Origin: Streptomyces sp. NBC_00620
Lineage (GTDB): Bacteria; Actinomycetota; Actinomycetes; Streptomycetales; Streptomycetaceae
DNA length: 64,000 bases
Direction: 5' to 3'
NCBI RefSeq assembly: GCF_026341825.1
Contig: NZ_JAPENY010000001.1
Coordinates: 1-64,000, forward strand
Shown: positions 24,589 through 32,358 of the stretch, piece by piece
How positions within the stretch are numbered: position 1 is the stretch's first letter
Layout of the letters: each line of letters begins with the position of its first letter
Made by a program: the position numbers and the translations under genes
Notes under the pieces: model-generated
Told to the model about the DNA's origin: nothing
The model's input: only the letters and a program-made list of their open reading frames with translations
The model's database searches: none

Positions 24589-26689
24589 CCCGGACGCGGG
24601 GCTCGGCACAGGAGCTCACTCCCACGGCCCGGTCCCCGTAGCGACCGCCACGCTCCCGCCCCGCCCCCTCGGCTTCACGGGCCGATCGGCAGAACTGGGC
24701 CGCCTGCTGCCCCACCTCGAACCCGCCCCGAACGGTGCCGCCGCGCTCCCCCTCCTCATCTTCGCCGTCACCGGCATGGGCGGCATCGGCAAAACGGCAC
24801 TGGCGGTCGAGACGGCACACCAGGCGTGCTCGCGGGACTGGTTCCCCGGCGGAACACTCTTCGTCGACCTGCGCGGCTACGACGACGACCCGGCAACCGC
24901 CGACCAGGCGGTCCTGGCTCTGCTCGACGCGCTCGGCGTACACGGCCCGGATCTGCCGTCATCCGCTGCACGCCAGTACGACGCGTACCGCCAACTCCTC
25001 TCCGAGCGGCAGCACCGCATGCTGCTGATCCTGGACAACGCCTCGGACCCGGCTCAGTTCCTCCCCCTGCTGCCCGGCACGGATCGCCACCGGGTACTGA
25101 TCACCACCCGCGACCGCCCGGACGCCCTCTCAGGCGTCCGCCTCATCGACCTGGAAACGCTCCCCGCCGACGACTCAGCCGCGCTCATCACCCGCGCCCT
25201 CCACGACGCCGACGACCGCGACGACCGCCCGGCCCGAGAACCGGACGCCCTCCGCGAACTGACCTCCCTCTGCGGCCACTTGCCCCTCGCGCTCCAGATC
25301 GCCGCCGCGATGCTGCGCCGACGCCGTACACGCGGGATCGCCTCGCTGGTGACGGAGATCAAGCACGCCGGGGACACGCTGGCCGCACTGGACCACGGCA
25401 CGCGCAGCACCGACCAGTACGGCCGCTCCCTCGTCCTCCGCCCGGTCCTGGAGACCTCGTACCGCCGCCTCCCACCCGACCAGGCCCGTCTGCTTCGCCT
25501 GCTCGCACTCGCCCCGGGCACGGAATCCGGCACAGACGCGGTAGCCGTCCTGGCCGACCTCGGCACAGAGGCCACGGTGAGCCTCTTGGAGGATCTGGCC
25601 GCAACATGCCTCGTCACACCGGTGCGGGCTGCCGAGAGTCCGGACGGCGGCGTGCGGTGGCGGTTGCATGACTTGGTGCGGGTGTTTGGGGTGGGTGTGG
25701 TGGCGGGGGATGCGGGGTTGGTGGAGGAGGGGGAGGCGGCGCGGGGGCGGGTGCTGGCCTTCTATTACGCGTGGGCGGATGCGGCGGATGACTGGTTGCG
25801 GTGGTTGCCGGGGAGGCCGGTGCCGGGGCGGTTCGGGGGGCGGGGTGAGGCGTTGGGTTGGCTGGATGGGGAGCGGGCGGGTTTGGTCGCGGCGGTGGGG
25901 TGGGCGGAGCGGGAGCGGTTCGCGGGCACAGCGGTGCGGCTGGCCGTGTGTCTGGGGGAATACCTGTACTGGCGGCGGCACTTCGACGACTGGGTCGTTG
26001 TGGGCCGGGCCGCGCTGGAAGCCGCTGGCCGTTTGGGGGACCGCACGGACGAGGCCAACGCGTGGATTGGCCTCGGCAACGCCCTGCGCGGAGCAGGCCG
26101 GGTGGCGGAGGCAATCGAGGCCCACACCCGCTCCCGCGACCTGCTACAAGCCACCGGGGACCGCCACCGCGAAGCCGTCGCATGGGCCTGCCTCGGCATC
26201 GCCCTACTGGAGGCGGGCAGGGTCACGGAGGCGGTCGAGGCCAATATCCGCGCCCGCGACCTCTACCAGGTCGTCGGGGACCGCCACCGCGAAGCCATGG
26301 CGTGGGACAGCCTCGGCATCACCCTGCTGGAGGCGGGCCGGGTGGCGGAGGCGGTCCAGGCGCACACCCGCTCGCGCGACCTACTGCAGGCCGCCGGGGA
26401 CCGCCACCGCGAAGCCATGGCGTGGCACAACCTCGGCATCACCCTGCGGGAGGCGGGCCGGGTGGCGGAGGCGGTCGAGGGGTACGGCAAGGCGCTGGAG
26501 GTCTACCGGGAGTTCGAGGACTGGTACCGGACGGGCGACGTTCTGCACAGCCTCGCTCTCGTCCACAAGTCCGAGGGCCGTCCCGCCGAGGCCCGTGCCT
26601 GCTGGCTCCAGGCCGCCGACGCCTACACGCAGGCAGGCGACACCCCCAAAGCCGACCAGGCCCGCACCTGGGCCGAGGAGCAGGAATAA
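24500..26689 (+). CDS. NLR2: STAND NTPase (NB-ARC) with TPR repeats
   Basis: 729 residues. The NB-ARC core has Walker A GMGGIGKT (92-99), Walker B MLLILDN near 175, TTRDR near 199 and GHLPLAL near 257, followed by the same helical arm and TPR repeats as NLR1. The only plausible start is the GTG at 24500 (AAGG 7 nt upstream), which lies inside the effector gene. The N-terminal 30 residues therefore read the motif-coding DNA in a different frame and lack the motif. A single-base frameshift separating an original effector-motif-NLR fusion is the main alternative. Codon usage changes sharply at about 25640, where the shared TPR half begins. Confidence 0.78.
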   Translation: MTTSTFGAAPSTAPSRRSRSDSAPTTTADSPDAGLGTGAHSHGPVPVATATLPPRPLGFTGRSAELGRLLPHLEPAPNGAAALPLLIFAVTGMGGIGKTALAVETAHQACSRDWFPGGTLFVDLRGYDDDPATADQAVLALLDALGVHGPDLPSSAARQYDAYRQLLSERQHRMLLILDNASDPAQFLPLLPGTDRHRVLITTRDRPDALSGVRLIDLETLPADDSAALITRALHDADDRDDRPAREPDALRELTSLCGHLPLALQIAAAMLRRRRTRGIASLVTEIKHAGDTLAALDHGTRSTDQYGRSLVLRPVLETSYRRLPPDQARLLRLLALAPGTESGTDAVAVLADLGTEATVSLLEDLAATCLVTPVRAAESPDGGVRWRLHDLVRVFGVGVVAGDAGLVEEGEAARGRVLAFYYAWADAADDWLRWLPGRPVPGRFGGRGEALGWLDGERAGLVAAVGWAERERFAGTAVRLAVCLGEYLYWRRHFDDWVVVGRAALEAAGRLGDRTDEANAWIGLGNALRGAGRVAEAIEAHTRSRDLLQATGDRHREAVAWACLGIALLEAGRVTEAVEANIRARDLYQVVGDRHREAMAWDSLGITLLEAGRVAEAVQAHTRSRDLLQAAGDRHREAMAWHNLGITLREAGRVAEAVEGYGKALEVYREFEDWYRTGDVLHSLALVHKSEGRPAEARACWLQAADAYTQAGDTPKADQARTWAEEQE
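25650..26689 (+). repeat. Inverted repeat, right arm (NLR2 TPR half)
   Basis: It mirrors 21486-22525. The junction is in the same codon of both genes, in the segment RWRLHDLVR, so recombination between the arms would invert the 3.1-kb centre and exchange TPR halves between the NLRs in frame. Confidence 0.75.
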
Positions 26690-26708
26690 CCACCACCCCA
26701 CCCCCGCG

Positions 26709-27221
26709 TCATCCCCTCCCAGCCTCCACCTCCGCAAACTCCCGAGCCCCCCGCCAAGGCAAAACCGCCCACATCCGCGTCCCACCCCCAGGCTCCCGTG
26801 CCTCCCCAAACCCCCACTCCCCACCACACACCCGCACCACGCACCCCAACACCCGCAACGCCCCCCGCCTCCGCGCATCACAAGCCGCCACCAGCCGCGG
26901 ATGACTGTGCCGAGGATGCCCATCGAACAGAACCACCCTCAACGCCCCCTCCCGATAACGCAACGACACATACACCTCCGCATCCGGCGTGAACCGACAA
27001 GCGCAAGCCGCCATTTCAGCCACTACCTGCACCGCCGCCTCCGTCATGTCCTCCAGCCCATGCGACTGCAGAACAACTCGGGTCGCCGCCCGCGCAACCC
27101 GCGAACTCGCCGCCCCGGCGGGCAACGTGAAGCTGTACGCGAGCGTGTCCGGAGACGGTGGCGCCGTCTCCCGTAGGTCGGCGGAGATGGGACAGGCCGA
27201 AGCGGCCAGCGATGCGGACAT
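26709..27221 (-). CDS. HATPase-like (anti-sigma/RsbW-type) regulator of a WhiJ-type cluster
   Basis: 170 residues. The fold of the GHKL/RsbW family is suggested by TEAAVQVVAEMAACACRF near 60-80, VSLRYREGALRVVLFDG near 87, and a final GGTRMWAVLPW. The N-box Asn and the glycine box are weak, so ATP binding may be lost. The ATG at 27221 follows AGAGGGAG. It is divergent from an XRE-DUF5753 regulator followed by a DUF397 gene, the three-gene layout of the many whiJ paralogue clusters of Streptomyces. Confidence 0.7.
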   Translation of the reverse strand: MSASLAASACPISADLRETAPPSPDTLAYSFTLPAGAASSRVARAATRVVLQSHGLEDMTEAAVQVVAEMAACACRFTPDAEVYVSLRYREGALRVVLFDGHPRHSHPRLVAACDARRRGALRVLGCVVRVCGGEWGFGEAREPGGGTRMWAVLPWRGAREFAEVEAGRG

Positions 27222-27399
27222 GGCGAACTCCCTCTAGCTGCAGTGGACTTGACCTGCACGTACGGCTCGACCAGTGGCCTGTCTCCCTGGCGCGGGCCTG
27301 CCCCTCCCAGGGAGGGAGAACACGGGCATGCTCACGCGATGCGCTTCCGAACAACGCCGGGCCGTAAGCGAATCGTCACCGACTGTAGGGCATCGGCGG

Positions 27400-27411
27400 A
27401 GTACGTGTACT
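27400..27411. promoter_or_regulatory. Palindrome in the WhiJ-type divergent region
   Basis: AGTAC and GTACT arms flank a GT dinucleotide 84 bp upstream of the XRE start. A dimeric helix-turn-helix protein could bind here and repress both divergent units. Confidence 0.35.
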
Positions 27412-27494
27412 ACTCTCCGGGGAACTCCCGGTGGACCGATCACACACGCCAGCGGCAGACTGGCCCCGTCACAAAGCCGGACGGGAGGGGGCGC

Positions 27495-28346
27495 ATGCCG
27501 CCGAGGAGTGCACCGACAGAGCGACAGCGGCGGCTGGGCGCGGAGTTGCGCAGGATGCGCGTCGCGGCCGGGATGAAGACGGAGTACGCCGCCGGCCTGC
27601 TGGGCGTGCCCCGCACGAACGTGCCCAACATGGAGTCGGGCCGCTCCGGCATCAGCGCTGACCGCGTACGCACGCTCGCGAGCAACTACGGCTGCGCGGA
27701 CGGGGAGTTCGTCGAGGCGCTGGCCGCCATGGCCGCCGGGCGCGACAAGGGCTGGTGGGAGGCGTACCGGGGTCAACTGCCCGACGGATTCCTGGACATC
27801 GCCGAGCTGGAGTGGCACTCCAGGCGGCTTCGGATCGCGGTCACCGTGCATCTGCCGGGGCTGATCCAGACCGAGGAACACTCCCGCGCGGTCTTCGAGG
27901 CCGTAATCCCGCCCCTGTCCGTCTCCGACGTCGACGTGCGCGTCGCCCACCGCGTCGACCGGCAGCAGGTGCTCGACCGTCCCGAGCCCTCGGACCTCGA
28001 CGTGATCCTCCACGAGGCCGCCCTCCGCATGGAGTTCGGCGGACCGGCGGTCGCGCGGCGGCAGTTGGAGCACCTGCTGCACGTGTCCGAACGCGAGACC
28101 GTGACCGTACGCGTCATCCCGTTCAAGGCGGGCGGCTTTCCTGGCGCCGGGCAGTCCGTCGTCTACGCCGAGTCGGACGTTCCCCGCCTCGACACCGTGG
28201 AACTCGACAGCACGCACGGCCCGGAGTTCATCGACACCGAGACACAGCTCCGCAAGTACCGGGCCCAACTCGATGCCGCCGCCTCCGTGGCGCTCGCCCC
28301 GAAGGCTTCCCGGGACTTCATCCGCACCCTCGCCGACGACCTCTAG
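27495..28346 (+). CDS. WhiJ-type XRE/DUF5753 transcriptional regulator
   Basis: 283 residues. The N-terminal helix-turn-helix (LGAELRRMRVAAGMKTEYAA and VPRTNVPNMESG, residues about 15-60) is followed by the long DUF5753 effector domain. It has typical segments WWEAYRG, LPGLIQTEEHSRA and VIPFKAGGFPG. These proteins control development and antibiotic genes, often silenced until released by their partners. The ATG at 27495 follows GGGAGGGG. The DUF397 gene starts 8 nt after its stop. Confidence 0.88.
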   Translation: MPPRSAPTERQRRLGAELRRMRVAAGMKTEYAAGLLGVPRTNVPNMESGRSGISADRVRTLASNYGCADGEFVEALAAMAAGRDKGWWEAYRGQLPDGFLDIAELEWHSRRLRIAVTVHLPGLIQTEEHSRAVFEAVIPPLSVSDVDVRVAHRVDRQQVLDRPEPSDLDVILHEAALRMEFGGPAVARRQLEHLLHVSERETVTVRVIPFKAGGFPGAGQSVVYAESDVPRLDTVELDSTHGPEFIDTETQLRKYRAQLDAAASVALAPKASRDFIRTLADDL

Positions 28347-28354
28347 GAGACCCC

Positions 28355-28546
28355 ATGCCCGACATCACCTGGGAAGAGCCGTACTGCGGCGAAGGCGCCA
28401 ACTGCTTCCGCATAGGCACCGACCCCACCGGCAACGCCTACATCGCCATCGCCGGCCAGGAAGACACCTACCTAACCGACACCCGAGAAGCCCTCCGCAC
28501 CCTCATCCAGGACATCAAGGCCGGAAAGGCCGACCACCTCCTCTAA
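28355..28546 (+). CDS. DUF397 small protein
   Basis: 63 residues. It resembles the DUF397 family: short, with a central GNAYIAIAGQEDTYLTDTREALRTLIQDIKAG-type block ending the protein. Such proteins are encoded next to DUF5753 regulators and are thought to modulate them, somewhat like an antitoxin. It is in one operon with the XRE gene. Confidence 0.82.
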   Translation: MPDITWEEPYCGEGANCFRIGTDPTGNAYIAIAGQEDTYLTDTREALRTLIQDIKAGKADHLL

Positions 28547-28594
28547 CCCCCGGCCGGGTCGCAACTCCCCGACGGCGGTCGGCGAAAGGGTCCG

Positions 28595-29266
28595 GTGTTC
28601 GAAAAGCGCACGCCACAGCGCGCCCCCGTGGCGCACCATGACCTCATGCGCACCCGACTTTCCTACCAGCAGCAGGACGAGCGACCGGCTTCCTCGCTGG
28701 CAGCCGCGCTGAGGCGTGTCGGGGCCGACCTCGTACTCGACGCATGGACGACGGGCCCGGGCCCGGACAACTCCCCTGCGTCCCGCGGCATGGCGCACCC
28801 CTCCGCCGATACTGAGGATGCCGTCGTCCTCCTGTGGTCGGCCGCCGCCGGAACCGCGTGGGGCAAGGCCCTGGCGGAATCCGGCCTGCCGAGCGGGCTC
28901 ACCGGCACCGCCGAGGCCCGCCTCGTGCCCGTCCGTCTCGACGACACGCCGCTGCCGCCCTCCCTGGGCAGCCTTCGCCACGTACGCCTCGCCGGCGGCA
29001 CGTTCCGTATGACGGACGCGACGGCGGCCATGATCGTGCACATGGGTTCAACCTCCGTGCCCGCGCCCGCCGTTCGGGGCAACGTCTCCGAAGACCTCTT
29101 GGCCATCAGCGACTTCGGCGACCTGGGCCTTTTCGCGGCCTGTCCGGGGTGCGGCGTGAGCAGTGACCGGCTGGGCTCGTACACGACCGTCGAGCACATC
29201 AGCGACCGGGCCCTGTACCTGGTGATCTGCGGCGCGTGCGGCTGGCAGGACGCCTGCGACATCTGA
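28595..29266 (+). CDS. TIR-like protein with C-terminal zinc ribbon
   Basis: 223 residues. Residues about 20-150 follow the TIR pattern: RLSYQQQDERPASSLAAAL, a central VVLLWSAAAGTAWGKAL, and RLVPVRLDDTPLPPSLGSLRHV. The acidic residue expected four positions after the Trp is displaced, so NAD-cleaving activity is doubtful. The last 60 residues hold CPGCG and CGACGW, a likely zinc ribbon. The GTG at 28595 follows GAAAGGG; ATG 28646 would remove 17 weakly conserved residues. It sits behind the DUF397 gene in the conflict island. Confidence 0.55.
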   Translation: MFEKRTPQRAPVAHHDLMRTRLSYQQQDERPASSLAAALRRVGADLVLDAWTTGPGPDNSPASRGMAHPSADTEDAVVLLWSAAAGTAWGKALAESGLPSGLTGTAEARLVPVRLDDTPLPPSLGSLRHVRLAGGTFRMTDATAAMIVHMGSTSVPAPAVRGNVSEDLLAISDFGDLGLFAACPGCGVSSDRLGSYTTVEHISDRALYLVICGACGWQDACDI

Positions 29267-29342
29267 CTCCGCTGAACCGGAGGACCTCCGCTGAACCGGA
29301 AGACCTCTGACGAACCTGAAGACCTCTGACGAACCGAAAGCA
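29267..29342 (+). repeat. Four 19-bp tandem repeats
   Basis: Units start at 29267, 29286, 29305 and 29324. The first two (CTCCGCTGAACCGGARGAC) differ by one base and the last two are diverged forms. They fill the gap between the TIR-like gene and the beta-propeller gene. Confidence 0.75.
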
Positions 29343-29360
29343 CCCGACACGGGGGTCCAC

Positions 29361-30476
29361 ATGCCAAAGCGAAGCCCGCGCCGACGGAGAACCCGGCGCC
29401 CACTCGAGGGCATCCAGCTCCGCACGCCGAGCCCACCGGCCCAAACCGCGGGAACCGGAACCGGAACCGCGGGACCCGGAACCGTGCGATGGCGCGTGCA
29501 CGTAGGAGGCAGGGTGAACTCGGCGCCGTACGTCACCGACGGGACCGTCTATGTCACCGGCTGGGGCGTGTGGGCCGTGGACACGGCCGACGGATCCGTC
29601 CGGTGGACCAACGCCGACGCCGGACTCACGGGTTCTCCCACCGCGGCCGGTGACACCGTCTATGCCTCGGGCCATGCCCCGCACTGGGGCACGTTGCTCG
29701 CCCTCGACGCCGCCGACGGCCGACCCCGCTGGCTCAGGCGGATGAACTGGTACTCCACCACCCAGCCCCTCGTCGCGAACGGGCTGCTCCACTACGTCAA
29801 CGGCAGCCGGTACCTGCGGACCGTGGACGCGGCGACCGGGCGCCGCCGCTGGAGGGCGAAGTACCAGCCCAGAGACTGGGGGACCGTATCGGCGCCCGCG
29901 CTCGCCGACGGCATCCTGTACGCGGCCGCCAAGGACGGAACCGTCTGGGCCTTCGACCCGGCCACGGGCAAGGTCCGCTGGAAACAGCGCATCATCGGCC
30001 GTCTGCCTGCCACGCCGCTGCTGCACGACGGCACCCTGTACGTGGGGGACGGACTGGGCCCGCACGTACAGGCGCTGGACGCCGCCACCGGCGCATTCCG
30101 CTGGCGCACGTTGCTCGACTCCGTCGGCAGCGTCCGGACCACGCCCGCGATCTCCGGCAACACCTTGTACGTCGGCTGCCAGGACCACCGGCTGTGGGCA
30201 CTGAACGCCACCACCGGCGCCGTCAGGTGGCACGTCACCACGGACGGCCCCGTCGACTCCTCCCCCGTGGTGGCGGACGGCACGGTGTACTTCGGCAGCG
30301 ACGACGGCCACCTGTGGGCCATCAGCGCGGAGAACGGCCGTGTGCGGTGGAAGGTGAGGACGGGCGGGCCGGTGAGGTCCCCGGTCGTGGCCGACGGCGT
30401 GCTCTACGTCGGCAGCAGAGACGGATTCCTGTACGCGATAGAAGCGAGCCCGGCCCCAGGCCGACCGTTGCCGTAG
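29361..30476 (+). CDS. PQQ-like beta-propeller repeat protein
   Basis: 371 residues. A basic N-terminus of about 50 residues without a signal peptide is followed by seven to eight blades of the PQQ/YWTD-like type. Each blade carries a DGTVYV, A(L/V)DxxTGxVRW pattern at about 40-residue intervals. This is a full propeller of the kind used for protein interaction or cofactor binding; nothing indicates dehydrogenase activity. The ATG at 29361 follows the 19-bp repeats. Function is unknown. Confidence 0.75.
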   Translation: MPKRSPRRRRTRRPLEGIQLRTPSPPAQTAGTGTGTAGPGTVRWRVHVGGRVNSAPYVTDGTVYVTGWGVWAVDTADGSVRWTNADAGLTGSPTAAGDTVYASGHAPHWGTLLALDAADGRPRWLRRMNWYSTTQPLVANGLLHYVNGSRYLRTVDAATGRRRWRAKYQPRDWGTVSAPALADGILYAAAKDGTVWAFDPATGKVRWKQRIIGRLPATPLLHDGTLYVGDGLGPHVQALDAATGAFRWRTLLDSVGSVRTTPAISGNTLYVGCQDHRLWALNATTGAVRWHVTTDGPVDSSPVVADGTVYFGSDDGHLWAISAENGRVRWKVRTGGPVRSPVVADGVLYVGSRDGFLYAIEASPAPGRPLP

Positions 30477-30676
30477 AAGCGTTGCGGCCGTCGACGACAT
30501 TGGCCCGCGAGAACCGACGCCGGCAGTGGTGGGGGGCGGCCTGGGAGGACCAACTCCCGCAAGAGGACCCCTCACCCACCCCTCGCCCACCCGCTCACCC
30601 ACTTCTCACCCACCTGAGAGGGAACTCATGATCCACGCCTTGGTGTGACCATGCCGCTTAACTGACTCTTACTCGC

Positions 30677-31687
30677 ATGAGCCACAGACCCCTCGTCGCC
30701 ATGACCGCCACCACCCTCACCGCAGCCACCCTCTGGTACACGGCAACCCCCAACAGCGAAGCAGCGACCACGACCGCAACGGCAAGCGCCATCCCCAGCG
30801 GCCTCAACGCCCCCTATCTCTACCTCGGTTGGGGCAACCCGCCCTCCCCCACCAAGGTCATGTCGGCGACCGGCACCACCCAGTTCACCCTCGCCTTCAT
30901 GCTCTCCGACGGCACCTGCAACCCGAAGTGGGACGGGGAACGCGCGCTCACCGGCGGTACCGACGCCGCCGCGATCAAGGCGATCCGCAAGGCCGGCGGC
31001 GATGTCACCGTCTCCTTCGGCGGCTGGAGCGGCGCCAAGCTCGGCGAGAAGTGCACGACCGTCGCGAAGCTCGCGGCCGCGTATCAGAAGGTCATCGACG
31101 CGTACGACCTGAACTCGATCGACATCGACATCGAGTCGACGGAGTACGAGAGCGCCGCCGCACGCAAGCGGGTCGTCGGCGCGCTCAAGACCGTCAAGAA
31201 GAACAACCCCGGTCTCAAGGTGTACGTCACCTTCGGCACCGGTCCCGCCGGGCCGGGCTCGGACGGCGTGGACCTCGTCGAGCGGGCCGCCGCCAAGGAC
31301 TTGGACGTCGACGGCTGGGCCGTCATGCCCTTCGACTTCGACGACGGCACCTCGGACATGGTCACGGCGACGAAGTCCGCGGTGAAGGGCCTCAAGGACG
31401 TGGTCGCCGACGCGTACGGCATCTCCTCGGCCGCCGCCTACCGTCGCGTCGGCTTCTCCACCATGAACGGTGTGACCGACTCCGCCGGCGAGACGGTCAC
31501 CGTCTCCGACTTCAAGGCGATGGTGACGTACGCGAAGCAGCGTCACCTCGCGCGCGTCTCCGTCTGGTCCGTCAACCGCGACAGGGCCTGCGCCGACGGC
31601 ACCGAGGCGACGGCGTCGGACGAATGCAGCGGCATCGACCAGGCCACGTACGCCTTCACCAAGACCCTGGCGGGCTACACCGGTTGA
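30677..31687 (+). CDS. Secreted glycoside hydrolase family 18 (chitinase-like) protein
   Basis: 336 residues. A signal peptide spans about the first 30-38 residues. The GH18 barrel shows VSFGGWSG (112-119) and the catalytic SIDIDIE box with Asp149, Asp151 and Glu153, the acid. It would hydrolyse chitin or related beta-1,4-GlcNAc polymers outside the cell. The length suits a single catalytic domain without a binding module. No ribosome site precedes the ATG at 30677. The region 30477-30676 upstream holds no gene. Confidence 0.82.
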   Translation: MSHRPLVAMTATTLTAATLWYTATPNSEAATTTATASAIPSGLNAPYLYLGWGNPPSPTKVMSATGTTQFTLAFMLSDGTCNPKWDGERALTGGTDAAAIKAIRKAGGDVTVSFGGWSGAKLGEKCTTVAKLAAAYQKVIDAYDLNSIDIDIESTEYESAAARKRVVGALKTVKKNNPGLKVYVTFGTGPAGPGSDGVDLVERAAAKDLDVDGWAVMPFDFDDGTSDMVTATKSAVKGLKDVVADAYGISSAAAYRRVGFSTMNGVTDSAGETVTVSDFKAMVTYAKQRHLARVSVWSVNRDRACADGTEATASDECSGIDQATYAFTKTLAGYTG

Positions 31688-31720
31688 GCGGCTGCCCCCC
31701 CCGTAGGGACCCCGTAGGGA

Positions 31721-32275
31721 CTACGGGCGCGGCGGGTCCTCCCCCACCAGCCCGTCCACCGACTCCCGGATCATGTCGGCGTGGCCGGTGTGCCGCGCGT
31801 ACTCCTCGATCATGTCGATCAGGATCCGCCGCAGGCTGGGGGCGCTGCCGTTGCGCGAGGTACGCAGGGCGAGCCGGTCCAGGCCACCGTCGGCCAGCGC
31901 TTCCGCGGTCAGGGCGCGGGAGCGGGCCACGGTGTCCTCCCAGAGCGCGTAGAGCTGCTCGGGGGTGTCCTCGGCGGCGGAGCGCCACTCCCAGTCGGGC
32001 ACGGCATCCCAGTCCGCCGCGTCCCAGGGGGACCCCGGCTCCCGCCCGAACAGCCGCCCGGAGAAGTAGTCGTCCTCCACCAGGGCGAGGTGCTTGAGCA
32101 GCCCGCCCAGGGTCATCGTCGAGGCGCCGACCGTCGCACTCAGACCCGCCGCGTCCAGCCCGCCGCACTTCCACGCGAAGGTCCTGCGCTGGCGCTCCAG
32201 GGAGCCCAACAGCGTGTCGACCTCGTCGCCCGCGACGGGCGGCTCCCAAAGAATCGTCTCGTTGCTCTCACTCAT
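31721..32275 (-). CDS. DUF664/DinB-family protein
   Basis: 184 residues with the DinB four-helix pattern and metal-ligand histidines in LLKHLALVEDDYF near 67 and EEYARHTGHADMIRE near 165. The last motif is the DUF664 hallmark. DinB proteins are putative metal-dependent thiol transferases or resistance factors. The ATG at 32275 begins at the conserved N-terminus. It is divergent from a WYL regulator, its probable controller. Confidence 0.82.
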   Translation of the reverse strand: MSESNETILWEPPVAGDEVDTLLGSLERQRRTFAWKCGGLDAAGLSATVGASTMTLGGLLKHLALVEDDYFSGRLFGREPGSPWDAADWDAVPDWEWRSAAEDTPEQLYALWEDTVARSRALTAEALADGGLDRLALRTSRNGSAPSLRRILIDMIEEYARHTGHADMIRESVDGLVGEDPPRP

Positions 32276-32358
32276 GGCAGGCAGACTACGGTCCATTCAG
32301 GACGATCTGCTTCCGGAATTCCGGATCAATTACGGGGCCATGAGGTACGGAGTTGGCG

